From the NCBI RefSeq assembly GCF_900100705.1, contig NZ_FNCH01000019.1:33983-97982 (forward strand): a stretch of DNA of 64,000 nt, written 5' to 3'. Source of the stretch: Pedobacter terrae. Its GTDB lineage: Bacteria; Bacteroidota; Bacteroidia; Sphingobacteriales; Sphingobacteriaceae. Position 1 is the stretch's first letter. Each line of letters starts with the position of its first letter. Shown one piece after another: positions 33,275-41,605 of this stretch. The translations under genes and the position numbers were made by a program. Below the pieces are notes generated by a model. The model was not told the DNA's origin. It worked only from the letters and a program-made list of their open reading frames with translations, and ran no database searches.

Positions 33275-33619
33275 ATGGAAACGAGAAACAACCATGCATT
33301 GATCCAGACCTTACTGGATTGTGCGCTAGCTTGTGAACATTGTGCATCGTCTTGCTTAAAAGAAGAAGATATCAACATGATGATCAATTGTATTAAACTT
33401 GATAGGGATTGTGCCGATATCTGTACGCAGGCGGCCAGATTATTGCAAAGAGATTCAATTATAGGGCATCAATATTTATTGTTGTGCGAAGAAATATGCA
33501 GGCTTTGCGCGGCAGAATGTAGCAAGCACGATCATGAACACTGCAGACAATGCGCAGCAGCCTGCGAAGAATGTGCAGACGCCTGCCACGCCAACCACGA
33601 ACCGATCAACCAGGATTAA
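33275..33619 (+). CDS. Four-helix-bundle Cys-rich protein (DUF326, putative copper-binding)
   Basis: The 114-residue protein is built from helices with regularly spaced cysteines: CALACEHCASSC, CIKLDRDCADIC, CEEICRLCAAEC and CRQCAAACEECADAC, plus several His near the C terminus. This matches the cytosolic Csp/DUF326 proteins that store many Cu(I) ions in the bundle. There is no signal peptide, so it is cytoplasmic. No copper ATPase or regulator is adjacent. A perfect terminator follows. Confidence 0.88.
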   Translation: METRNNHALIQTLLDCALACEHCASSCLKEEDINMMINCIKLDRDCADICTQAARLLQRDSIIGHQYLLLCEEICRLCAAECSKHDHEHCRQCAAACEECADACHANHEPINQD

Positions 33620-33621
33620 AT

Positions 33622-33658
33622 AAAAAGGCTTCCCAAATTAAATTTGGGAAGCCTTTTT
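33622..33658. terminator. Terminator between the copper protein and the HtrA gene
   Basis: AAAAAGGCTTCCCAAATT pairs perfectly with AATTTGGGAAGCCTTTTT around a single central A. The T runs on both strands make it bidirectional for these convergent genes. Confidence 0.92.
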
Positions 33659-33677
33659 AACTATTTATTACAATGAA

Positions 33678-35228
33678 TTACTGGGCAGGGAAACTGTAGT
33701 TATACGAGCCTTGCTCACTTACACCAGAAATACTCACCATGTTATTTCTGCCTAAAGGCAATGCTTTTTGGACATCTGCCACAGAATTTACAGGTTGTCC
33801 GTTCACTTTGGTGATAATTAAACCTTTTTCTACCCCAATATTATCGAAAGCTTTACCCGTAGTAACTGATGTTACGACCACGCCACTGTTAATGCCATAT
33901 TTCGATTTCTGCGCTTGAGTAGCCGGAACAAAGGTTGCACCCAGTTTCGAAACTTCTATGCTTTTACCTGCAGCATTTTTAGCGGTAAGACCAACGCTGG
34001 CTTCTCCTTTTAAAGTTACAGTGTAATCTTTAAGTGCGCCATCTCTCAACACGGTTAATTTAACTTTATCGCCAGGATTTAAACGACCTACTTTTTCTTG
34101 AAGATCAGGCGAATCGTTGATCACTACGCCGTCAACTTTTTTGATTACGTCACCTGCTTTAATGCCCGCTGCGGCAGCACCGCCACCAGCAACTACATCG
34201 TTCACATATAAACCACTTATTTCGTTGGTTTTAATGCCTTCTGGTTTTTCCTCACCACTTAATGGCACAAAGTTAACCCCAATATAACCACGTTTAACAG
34301 AACCATACTTCATAAAATCATCTACAATTTTACGGGCAAGGTTAACCGGAATTGCAAATCCATATCCTTGGTTATACCCGCTCTGTGATGCAATTGCTGA
34401 ATTAATACCCACCAATTCGCCACTTGCATTTACAAGGGCACCACCGCTGTTACCAGGGTTAATGGCAGCATCTGTTTGGATAAATGATTCGATACTGGTA
34501 TTTGCTGGACGATCTGGTCTTTTACCGGTACGTTGGTATTCGCGATATTCCTCTTCTGTAATTTCATTACCTTGTTGCTCGCGGCCAATGATCCCGATGC
34601 TACGGTTTTTTGCACTTACAATACCAGCTGTTACAGTTGTATTTAAATCTAACGGAAAACCAACAGCCAATACCCATTCTCCAACCTGAACATTATCCGA
34701 ATTACCCATTTTTACTACAGGTAAACCAGTTGCATTTACTTTAATCAATGCTAAATCTGTATTTGGGTCGCGGCCGATTACTTTTGCCTCTACCTTACGT
34801 CTGTCTGTTAAAACCACTTCAACTTTCTCCGCATTTTCTACCACGTGGTTGTTGGTTACGATATAGCCATCCTGACTGATGATTACACCAGAACCTGATG
34901 CGGCTCTTGGTTGACGCTGCATCTGACGACCACCGCCGCCAAAGAAATCTTCCATCATATCAAACGGGGAAGAACCTCTGCCACCACCACTCTGCGCAGC
35001 GTAAGTTGTTTTGATGTGTACTACACCAGGCGCCACTGCTGCAGCCGCCTGAGTAAAATCTGCAGCACCAGCCGATGATACTTTTAGTGGGTTATTGGCA
35101 AAATACAAATTCTGTTTCTCAGTAATTGTACTGCCTGTCTGGTTACGCTCAAATAGTTTATAACCTCCAATTGCTGCTGCCCCACCTATAAAAGCAGCCA
35201 ACACGGTAATTCCTAATATTTTTTTCAT
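33678..35228 (-). CDS. HtrA/DegP-family periplasmic serine protease
   Basis: From ATG 35228 (MKKILGITVLAAFIGGAAA) the protein has 516 residues: a signal or anchor helix, a trypsin-like domain and two PDZ domains (about 325-410 and 430-516). The triad is His118 (TNNHVV), Asp148 (NTDLALIKV) and Ser251 (NPGNSGGAL). A Gly/Arg-rich loop at about 80-110 resembles the DegP LA loop. Such proteases degrade misfolded envelope proteins. An in-frame ATG at 35258 adds MTIKKTIYKH; it lies within a duplicated leader segment and may be used. A minus-strand TAAATTTG at 35502-35495 is a possible -7 element. Confidence 0.93.
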   Translation of the reverse strand: MKKILGITVLAAFIGGAAAIGGYKLFERNQTGSTITEKQNLYFANNPLKVSSAGAADFTQAAAAVAPGVVHIKTTYAAQSGGGRGSSPFDMMEDFFGGGGRQMQRQPRAASGSGVIISQDGYIVTNNHVVENAEKVEVVLTDRRKVEAKVIGRDPNTDLALIKVNATGLPVVKMGNSDNVQVGEWVLAVGFPLDLNTTVTAGIVSAKNRSIGIIGREQQGNEITEEEYREYQRTGKRPDRPANTSIESFIQTDAAINPGNSGGALVNASGELVGINSAIASQSGYNQGYGFAIPVNLARKIVDDFMKYGSVKRGYIGVNFVPLSGEEKPEGIKTNEISGLYVNDVVAGGGAAAAGIKAGDVIKKVDGVVINDSPDLQEKVGRLNPGDKVKLTVLRDGALKDYTVTLKGEASVGLTAKNAAGKSIEVSKLGATFVPATQAQKSKYGINSGVVVTSVTTGKAFDNIGVEKGLIITKVNGQPVNSVADVQKALPLGRNNMVSISGVSEQGSYNYSFPAQ

Positions 35229-35400
35229 GTGCTTATATATTGTTTTTTTAATGGTCATGAAGCTATTAAAAGCCTAGTTTTATTTTATAAATTGGTTAGC
35301 TTTTAATGGTTTCATGTGTTTGTATATTGTTTTTTAACGGCCATGATTTATTATAAACTAATTTGCTAGCTAATGGTTTAGCTTATAATATTCATTTATT
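35226..35400. repeat. Tandem duplication of the HtrA leader including the start region
   Basis: The segment beginning CATGTGCTTATATATTG (35226) recurs as CATGTGTTTGTATATTG (35313), an 87-base offset. AATGGTCATGA is paralleled by AACGGCCATGA, and GGTTAGCTTTTAATGG by TGCTAGCTAATGG. On the minus strand the distal copy keeps start-like ATG codons that lead only to short frames: 10 codons beginning MAVKKQY, and 11 codons beginning MKPLKAN. Confidence 0.65.
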
Positions 35401-35629
35401 AAATGTTCTTGTTTGCAAGAGCGTTTTTAATTTTGATTTAAGCATGGTGCTCCAGCAGTTCTCATCTGCTTAAATTTTCTTTAGTAAGTTTATTCAAATT
35501 TAATACCATATAAACGATATTTGTATCCTCAAAGCACTTAGTTTTGTGTTAAAAAATGTTAAATCAACAAATACACATCATTAATTAGCTTTTTGCATTT
35601 CAAATATTGCATTAGAAAATGAAGCTTTC

Positions 35630-36412
35630 ATGAAAATTAATTTCTTTAAATACCAAGGCGCAGGTAACGATTTTATTTTAATAGACCATACTGATGGTCC
35701 GTTAAAAAACATTGACAATCAGCTATTTGAACAATTATGTCATAGAAGATTTGGTGTTGGTGCCGATGGATTAATGTTTATAACTAAACATGAAGATTAT
35801 GATTTTGAAATGCACTATTTCAATGCAGACGGCAAGCCCGGAAGTATGTGCGGAAATGGTGGCAGATGCATCGTAGCCTTTGCCAAACAGCTTGGCATTA
35901 TCGATCGGGAAACAAACTTTTTGGCAGTAGACGGTCCGCATTATGCCAGAATTTCAGAAAATGGAGAATGGGTTGATCTACAAATGATTGATGTTGATAC
36001 CATTACCAAAGATGGTGAAGCCTACGTATTAAATACAGGTTCGCCACATTACGTTGCACTGCAAAGTGATTTAAAAGATTTTGACGTTTTTATCGAAGGA
36101 AAAGAAATCCGCTATAATGCAACATATGCAGAAAAAGGTATAAACGTAAACTTTGTTGAAGATAAAGGCGATCATTTATTTGTACGCACTTACGAGCGCG
36201 GTGTTGAAGATGAAACCTATGCTTGCGGCACTGGTGTAACGGCGGTTGCCATGGCCATGGCCAAACATAAAAACCAAACGGGTCATATTAAAACCGATAT
36301 TAAGGTTTTGGGTGGCGATATTAAAGTAGCATTCGATTATGATGGTAAAACATTTACCAATGTATTTTTATGCGGGCCCGCAAAATTGGTTTTTGAGGGA
36401 GAAGTGGTATAA
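35630..36412 (+). CDS. dapF: Diaminopimelate epimerase
   Basis: The 260-residue protein has the two catalytic cysteines: Cys74 in GSMCGNGGRC and Cys199 in YACGTGV. The N-terminal FFKYQGAGNDFILID and the GADGLMF region bind the substrate backbone. It converts LL- to meso-diaminopimelate in the cytoplasm for lysine and peptidoglycan synthesis. The start at 35630 matches family N termini. The gene is monocistronic, with a hairpin terminator 23 bases after the stop. Confidence 0.97.
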   Translation: MKINFFKYQGAGNDFILIDHTDGPLKNIDNQLFEQLCHRRFGVGADGLMFITKHEDYDFEMHYFNADGKPGSMCGNGGRCIVAFAKQLGIIDRETNFLAVDGPHYARISENGEWVDLQMIDVDTITKDGEAYVLNTGSPHYVALQSDLKDFDVFIEGKEIRYNATYAEKGINVNFVEDKGDHLFVRTYERGVEDETYACGTGVTAVAMAMAKHKNQTGHIKTDIKVLGGDIKVAFDYDGKTFTNVFLCGPAKLVFEGEVV

Positions 36413-36434
36413 GCAGTTCATTTGACGACATTAT

Positions 36435-36474
36435 AAAGGTATCTACATCAGCTATATTTTGATGATACCTTTTA
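36435..36474 (+). terminator. Terminator after dapF
   Basis: AAAGGTATC pairs with GATACCTTT, and the inner ATCA...TGAT extends the stem; TT follows before an AT-rich stretch. Its position directly after the dapF stop supports the call. Confidence 0.7.
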
Positions 36475-36576
36475 ACAATAATTAATTTAACATTTTTCAT
36501 CTTTATTAATTCCAGCGTTCACTCTTGTAAAGAGAATAATAGGCTTTTAGGTAGAAATCAACATTTTCTGTTAGCA

Positions 36577-36794
36577 TCATTTTTTAAAGCTCAATTGTAT
36601 AGGATCAAAAACCTTAACAATGTCCCATTTATTTTTGTAAAGCGGTATTGGTAGTCGGGCCTTGAAGGTTAAGAGATCACCACAATCGAATCTAGCGTTT
36701 CGCGGGTTGATTGATAAATATAATAGTGAGGTGCAGCAAGCATTAAGCAGCTGGAGCTAAATACCATAACCACTAGCGACAAAAGATATTTCAT
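36577..36794 (-). pseudogene. Probable frameshifted small secreted protein
   Basis: On the minus strand an ATG at 36794 opens a frame with a signal-like start (MKYLLSLVVMVFSSSCLMLA) that stops after 41 codons at 36669. In another frame the coding signal continues: ARFDCGDLLTFKARLPIPLY followed by KNKWDIVKVFDPIQLSFKK, stopping at 36577-36579. Joined near 36700-36720 the two would give a secreted protein of about 70 residues. I know no family for it. It may be a pseudogene, an assembly indel or a programmed shift. The 780-base gap around it otherwise holds hairpins (about 36811-36892) and AT-rich DNA. Confidence 0.4.
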
Positions 36795-37043
36795 AATTTT
36801 AAATAAGAAAAACTACTATTATCATTCATGGAGTAGTAGTGTAAAATATACACTCTATATATCGCCAACTGCTTGATATAAGCAACAGTTGGTTTCATTA
36901 ATTCCAATTTAGCGTACCAATTTAACAGCTTTTAACAACTGTCTCAAGATATTTACAAGTATCATTTTGAAATAAAAAATTCTATTAAAAGACTCATAAG
37001 CAATATTTTAATTATATTTAAGAGATAGTGAAACCCTAAAATA

Positions 37044-37059
37044 AATCAATCGATTGATT
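37044..37059. promoter_or_regulatory. 16-bp perfect palindrome upstream of the RND operon
   Basis: AATCAATCGATTGATT is fully self-complementary and lies 135 bases before the adaptor gene. TAnnTTTG-like elements (TATTTTTG at 37083 and 37100) lie just downstream. It could be an operator for a dimeric repressor of the efflux operon; no repressor gene is adjacent. Confidence 0.4.
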
Positions 37060-37193
37060 AAATGACAGAATTTGGACAGATATATTTTTGGTTAGGCGCT
37101 ATTTTTGGACAATAATTGCGGAATCTAAGCCCTAAATTTTGACGACGCTCTTAATTCAGGAAATTCAAATTTATACACACACAGAAATAGTCC

Positions 37194-38363
37194 ATGAGAA
37201 AAGTAACAACTCTCTTTTTTAGCGTGAGCATAGGTATGCTTTTAGCATCCTGCGGAAACAATGATGATGCTAAAAAAGCGGCAGCTGCTGCAGCAGCTGG
37301 TCCACAAGCCTACCCGGTTTTTACCGTAAATACACAAAATACTACTTTAGATTCTGATTATCCAGCAACGATTGAAGGTATTCAAAATATAGATATCCGC
37401 CCAAAAGTTGACGGCTTTATCGAAAAGATTTTTGTAGATGAGGGTGCCGTGGTTAAAAAAGGCCAGTTACTTTTCACGATCAATGCACCTCAGTACGAAC
37501 AACAGGTACGCACTGCAAGAGCGGCCATTAGCAGTGCTGAAGCCGATGTTAATGCCGCCCAGTTAACAGTAAACAAAACCAGGCCTTTGGTAGAAAAAGA
37601 CATCATCAGCAAGTACGATCTTGATGCTGCTCAATTAACACTCCAAAGCAGAAAAGCCGCGTTGGCACAGGCAAAAGCTGAATTAGTAAATGCACAGGTT
37701 AACTTAGGTTATACCTCGGTTAAAAGTCCGGTTGATGGTGTAGTTGGCAGTATTCCTTTCAGAAATGGAAGTTTAGTAAGCAGTACCAGTACACAGCCTT
37801 TAACAACAGTTTCTAATACATCAAAGGTTTATGCTTACTTCTCCTTAAATGAGAAACAACTGCTGGATTTTTCGAGGACCTATAAAGGGAATACTTTGGC
37901 TCAGCAAATGAAAAACATCCCGGCGGTAAGTTTGGTATTGGCGGATGGAACAGTTTACGCACAGAATGGTAAAATCGAATCCATCAACGGACAGATTAAT
38001 ACCAATACAGGTTCTGCAAGCTTAAGGGCCACCTTTCCTAACCCTGCTTCTTTATTGAAAAATGGAGCGAGCGCTTCAGTAAGGGTTCCACAGCACATTG
38101 AGAATGCCATTTTAGTACCTCAAAGATCAACAATCGATTTACAGGGCAAAAAATTCGTTTATCTTTTAGGCGATTCTGCTAAAGTAATTAATACTGAAAT
38201 TGAGGTTATGGATTTGGCCAAAGGAAAGTTCTATGTAGTAACTAAGGGCCTTAAGAGTGGAGATAAAGTTGTTTTGGAAGGTTTCCAATCGTTAAAAGAC
38301 GGAACGAAAATCAAACCGGAAGAAAAAAGTGCCGATTCAGTTTATGCTGAAATCAAAAAATAA
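37194..38363 (+). CDS. RND efflux periplasmic adaptor (membrane fusion protein, AcrA-like)
   Basis: The 389-residue lipoprotein has a lipobox (LLASCGN, Cys at about 20). The membrane-fusion domains follow in order: a lipoyl-like IEGIQNIDIRPKVDGFIEKI...VDEGAVVKKGQLLF, a coiled-coil hairpin (about 95-165), and a second lipoyl half with VKSPVDGVVGSIPF. Beta-barrel and membrane-proximal domains complete it. It bridges the inner-membrane pump and the outer-membrane channel encoded by the next two genes. Repeated Ala residues follow the lipobox as a linker. Confidence 0.95.
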   Translation: MRKVTTLFFSVSIGMLLASCGNNDDAKKAAAAAAAGPQAYPVFTVNTQNTTLDSDYPATIEGIQNIDIRPKVDGFIEKIFVDEGAVVKKGQLLFTINAPQYEQQVRTARAAISSAEADVNAAQLTVNKTRPLVEKDIISKYDLDAAQLTLQSRKAALAQAKAELVNAQVNLGYTSVKSPVDGVVGSIPFRNGSLVSSTSTQPLTTVSNTSKVYAYFSLNEKQLLDFSRTYKGNTLAQQMKNIPAVSLVLADGTVYAQNGKIESINGQINTNTGSASLRATFPNPASLLKNGASASVRVPQHIENAILVPQRSTIDLQGKKFVYLLGDSAKVINTEIEVMDLAKGKFYVVTKGLKSGDKVVLEGFQSLKDGTKIKPEEKSADSVYAEIKK

Positions 38364-38412
38364 CAATATCATGTTGCTTATCACACTGTTATCAGTGTAA
38401 TCAATATTAATT

Positions 38413-41400
38413 ATGTTTAAGAAATTTATAGAAAGACCGGTTTTATCAACGGTTATATCCATCATCATCGTTATACTCGGTGTTTTAGGTTTAGCTACGT
38501 TGCCGGTTTCACAATATCCGGAAATTGCCCCGCCAACGGTGCAAGTTTCCACTTCATACCAGGGTGCCAATGCCGATGTGGTGATGAATAGCGTAGTTGT
38601 TCCGCTGGAAGAGCAGATCAATGGTGTGGAAGACATGACCTACATGACTTCAAGTGCCAGTAACGATGGTTCTGCAACCATCACAGTAAACTTTAAACTG
38701 GGTACCAACCCCGATCTTGCAGCGGTAAACGTACAGAACAGGGTTGCCCGTGCGACCAGTTTATTACCTGCAGAGGTAACCAAATCGGGTGTAATTACAG
38801 CGAAAAGACAAGCCAGTAACGTATTGATCTTTGGTTTATATAGCGATGATCCTTCCTACGATCAGAAGTTTTTGCAAAACTATGCCAACATCAACATCAT
38901 ACCACAGATTAAAAGGATAAATGGTGTTGGGGATGCGAGTGCGTTCGGAACGTTGGATTATACCATGCGGATCTGGTTAAAACCTGATGTGATGGCCACT
39001 TACGGACTGGTGCCAAACGATATTAGCGTAGCCCTTGCCGATCAGAACGTGGAGGCTGCTCCGGGTCAGTTTGGAGAACTTGGTAATCAGGCATTTCAGT
39101 ACACTTTAAAGTATACAGGTCGGTTAAAAGACGAGGCACAGTTTGGCAATATTATTATCCGCACTACCGATAACGGACAGGTTCTTCGTCTAAAAGATAT
39201 TGCAAGAATTGAATTAGGTGCACAAAGTTATGCCAGTTCGGTTAAATTTAATGGAAAACAGGCTTTAGGTATTGCGATTAATCAAACTGCAGGTTCAAAT
39301 GCAAAAGAGGTAATCGAAAATTCTATCAAAACCCTTAATGAAGCTCAAAAATCTTTTCCAAAAGGGGTACATTACTCTACTTTGGTTAACGTGAACGACT
39401 TTTTGGATGCATCGATTGAAAAAGTACTTCATACCTTAATCGAAGCATTTATTTTGGTGTTCCTGGTGGTGTTTATCTTTTTGCAGGATTTCCGTTCAAC
39501 CTTGATTCCGGCGATCAGTGTACCGGTGGCGATTATCGGAACTTTCTTTTTCCTGAGTTTATTTGGATTTACCATCAACCTGCTCACCTTGTTCGCCCTG
39601 GTGCTCGCTATTGGTATTGTGGTAGATGATGCGATTGTAGTAGTTGAGGCTGTACATGCCAAACTGGACGAGGGTTATACCGACGCCAAAAAAGCAACTA
39701 TTGATGCCATGGATGATATTAGCGGAGCGATTATATCGATCACTTTGGTAATGGCCGCTGTATTTATCCCGGTAAGTTTTATCTCTGGATCATCTGGCGT
39801 ATTTTATAAACAATTTGGTTTAACACTGGCCATTTCCATTATTTTATCGGCCATTAATGCCTTAACTTTAAGTCCGGCATTATGTGCCTTATTCTTAAAA
39901 CCGCATAAAGAAGAGCATAAAAAATCTAAAAACTTTTTACAGCGTTTCTACGATGCTTTTAATACATCATTCGATGCCGTAACCGGAAAGTATAAAAAAT
40001 CGGTAAGCTTTCTTTCCAGACAAAAATGGATAGTAGGTTTGGCCATTGCCTTTTTCGTTGCCCTACTGGTTTGGACAATGAATACTACGCCAAAAGGTTT
40101 CGTACCCAATGAGGATTTGGGAACCATCATGAGCGATATCTCTTTACCGGCAGGGACTTCACAAGAGGAAACGAGTATTATCATTACCAAGATTGACAGT
40201 ATTGCGCACAAAATACCTGAAATTAAAAACACTTTAAGGATTGTGGGCCGTAGTATGATCAGTGGTTCAGGAAGTTCGTATGGTATGGTAATTTCGCGAT
40301 TAACCCCATGGGATGAACGTAAAGGACGGGATGTAAAAGCAATTATTGGAGAACTGTTTGCAAAAACAGCAGGCATTAAAGGTGCTAAAATTATTTTCTT
40401 TGCTCCGCCAACTATCCAGGGTTTTGGTACCAGTGGTGGTTTTGAGTTCCAGTTACAGGATAAAACCGGCGGAGACATTAAAAAATTCAACGAAGTTGGA
40501 AATACTTTTTTAGCAGCATTAAGTAAACGCCCTGAAATTCAATATGCTTCTACCTCTTTTAACCCAAATTTTCCACAATATCAGATTGATGTAAATGTGG
40601 CAAAGGTTAAACAGGCCGGCCTGAATGTTAGCGACGTATTGGGTGTGATGCAAGGCTATTACGGTGGTGTTTATGCTTCAAATTTCAACAAATTTGGTAA
40701 ACAGTTTAGGGTAATGTACCAGGCTGACGCGCAATATCGCGCTAATGAGCAAACGCTAACCCGTATTTATGTTAGAACCTCTTCAGGGCAAATGGCTCCG
40801 GTATCGGAGTTTATTACTTTAACCAAAGTATATGGACCACAAGCTATTTCCCGTTTCAATTTGTTTACTTCAATTTCGGTAACAGGTAATCCAAATGCTG
40901 GCTATAGTTCGGGTGATGCCTTAAAGGCCGTTCAGGAAGAGGCTGCTAAAAATCTTCCGGCAGGATATGGCTACGAATTTTCAGGTTTATCGCGCGAGGA
41001 AATGGCAGGCGGAAGTCAAACGGTTTTCATCTTTTTACTTTGCGTAATCTTTGTTTATTTCTTGCTTGCCGCACAGTACGAAAGTTATATTTTGCCGTTA
41101 GCAGTTTTATTTTCTTTACCTATTGGTTTAGCAGGTGTATTCGTTTTCGATAAAATTTTCGGAGTAGATAATAACATTTATACGCAAATTACGCTGATCA
41201 TGCTTGTAGGACTTTTAGCCAAAAATGCCATTTTGATTGTAGAATATGCAGTAGATAGAAGAAGAAAAGGTATGAGCATAGCCAATGCGGCAATTGATGG
41301 CGCAACAGCACGTTTACGCCCGATTTTAATGACTTCATTTGCCTTCATTCTTGGTTTATTACCGCTAATGTTATCATCAGGTGTTGGTGCGGCAGGTAAT

Positions 41401-41595
41401 ACCTCAATTGGTACGGGAGCTGTAGGTGGTATGTTGATCGGAACAATTTTCGGGGTTTTCGTAATTCCAGCACTCTTTATCATATTCCAATCCCTACAGG
41501 AGCGCATTAGCAATAAATCACCTTTTAACGAAGGTATTGACCATGAACAAACGCCAGAGGAATATGAATTGGCTACTGCGAATAGCAAACATTAA
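38413..41595 (+). CDS. RND efflux pump, inner-membrane transporter (AcrB/HAE1-like)
   Basis: The 1060-residue protein has the duplicated RND layout of twelve membrane helices and two large periplasmic loops. It starts MFKKFIERPVLSTVISIIIVILG. The proton-relay aspartates are in GIVVDDAIVVVE (around residue 405). The second half has GLLAKNAILIVEYA, where the helix-10 Lys is placed. The sequence belongs to the hydrophobic/amphiphilic efflux class, which exports drugs, detergents or dyes using proton motive force. It lies 49 bases after the adaptor and 10 bases before the channel gene. Confidence 0.96.
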   Translation: MFKKFIERPVLSTVISIIIVILGVLGLATLPVSQYPEIAPPTVQVSTSYQGANADVVMNSVVVPLEEQINGVEDMTYMTSSASNDGSATITVNFKLGTNPDLAAVNVQNRVARATSLLPAEVTKSGVITAKRQASNVLIFGLYSDDPSYDQKFLQNYANINIIPQIKRINGVGDASAFGTLDYTMRIWLKPDVMATYGLVPNDISVALADQNVEAAPGQFGELGNQAFQYTLKYTGRLKDEAQFGNIIIRTTDNGQVLRLKDIARIELGAQSYASSVKFNGKQALGIAINQTAGSNAKEVIENSIKTLNEAQKSFPKGVHYSTLVNVNDFLDASIEKVLHTLIEAFILVFLVVFIFLQDFRSTLIPAISVPVAIIGTFFFLSLFGFTINLLTLFALVLAIGIVVDDAIVVVEAVHAKLDEGYTDAKKATIDAMDDISGAIISITLVMAAVFIPVSFISGSSGVFYKQFGLTLAISIILSAINALTLSPALCALFLKPHKEEHKKSKNFLQRFYDAFNTSFDAVTGKYKKSVSFLSRQKWIVGLAIAFFVALLVWTMNTTPKGFVPNEDLGTIMSDISLPAGTSQEETSIIITKIDSIAHKIPEIKNTLRIVGRSMISGSGSSYGMVISRLTPWDERKGRDVKAIIGELFAKTAGIKGAKIIFFAPPTIQGFGTSGGFEFQLQDKTGGDIKKFNEVGNTFLAALSKRPEIQYASTSFNPNFPQYQIDVNVAKVKQAGLNVSDVLGVMQGYYGGVYASNFNKFGKQFRVMYQADAQYRANEQTLTRIYVRTSSGQMAPVSEFITLTKVYGPQAISRFNLFTSISVTGNPNAGYSSGDALKAVQEEAAKNLPAGYGYEFSGLSREEMAGGSQTVFIFLLCVIFVYFLLAAQYESYILPLAVLFSLPIGLAGVFVFDKIFGVDNNIYTQITLIMLVGLLAKNAILIVEYAVDRRRKGMSIANAAIDGATARLRPILMTSFAFILGLLPLMLSSGVGAAGNTSIGTGAVGGMLIGTIFGVFVIPALFIIFQSLQERISNKSPFNEGIDHEQTPEEYELATANSKH

Positions 41596-41605
41596 TATTA
41601 AGAAA

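Noticed and set aside
39948..40490. Long minus-strand open frame opposite the RND pump
   Set aside because: It is a shadow of the pump's codon pattern with no family features.
41537..41605. N-terminal extension of the efflux outer-membrane factor into the pump gene
   Set aside because: The lipoprotein signal starts at the ATG at 41606; the extension would destroy it and overlaps the pump gene.
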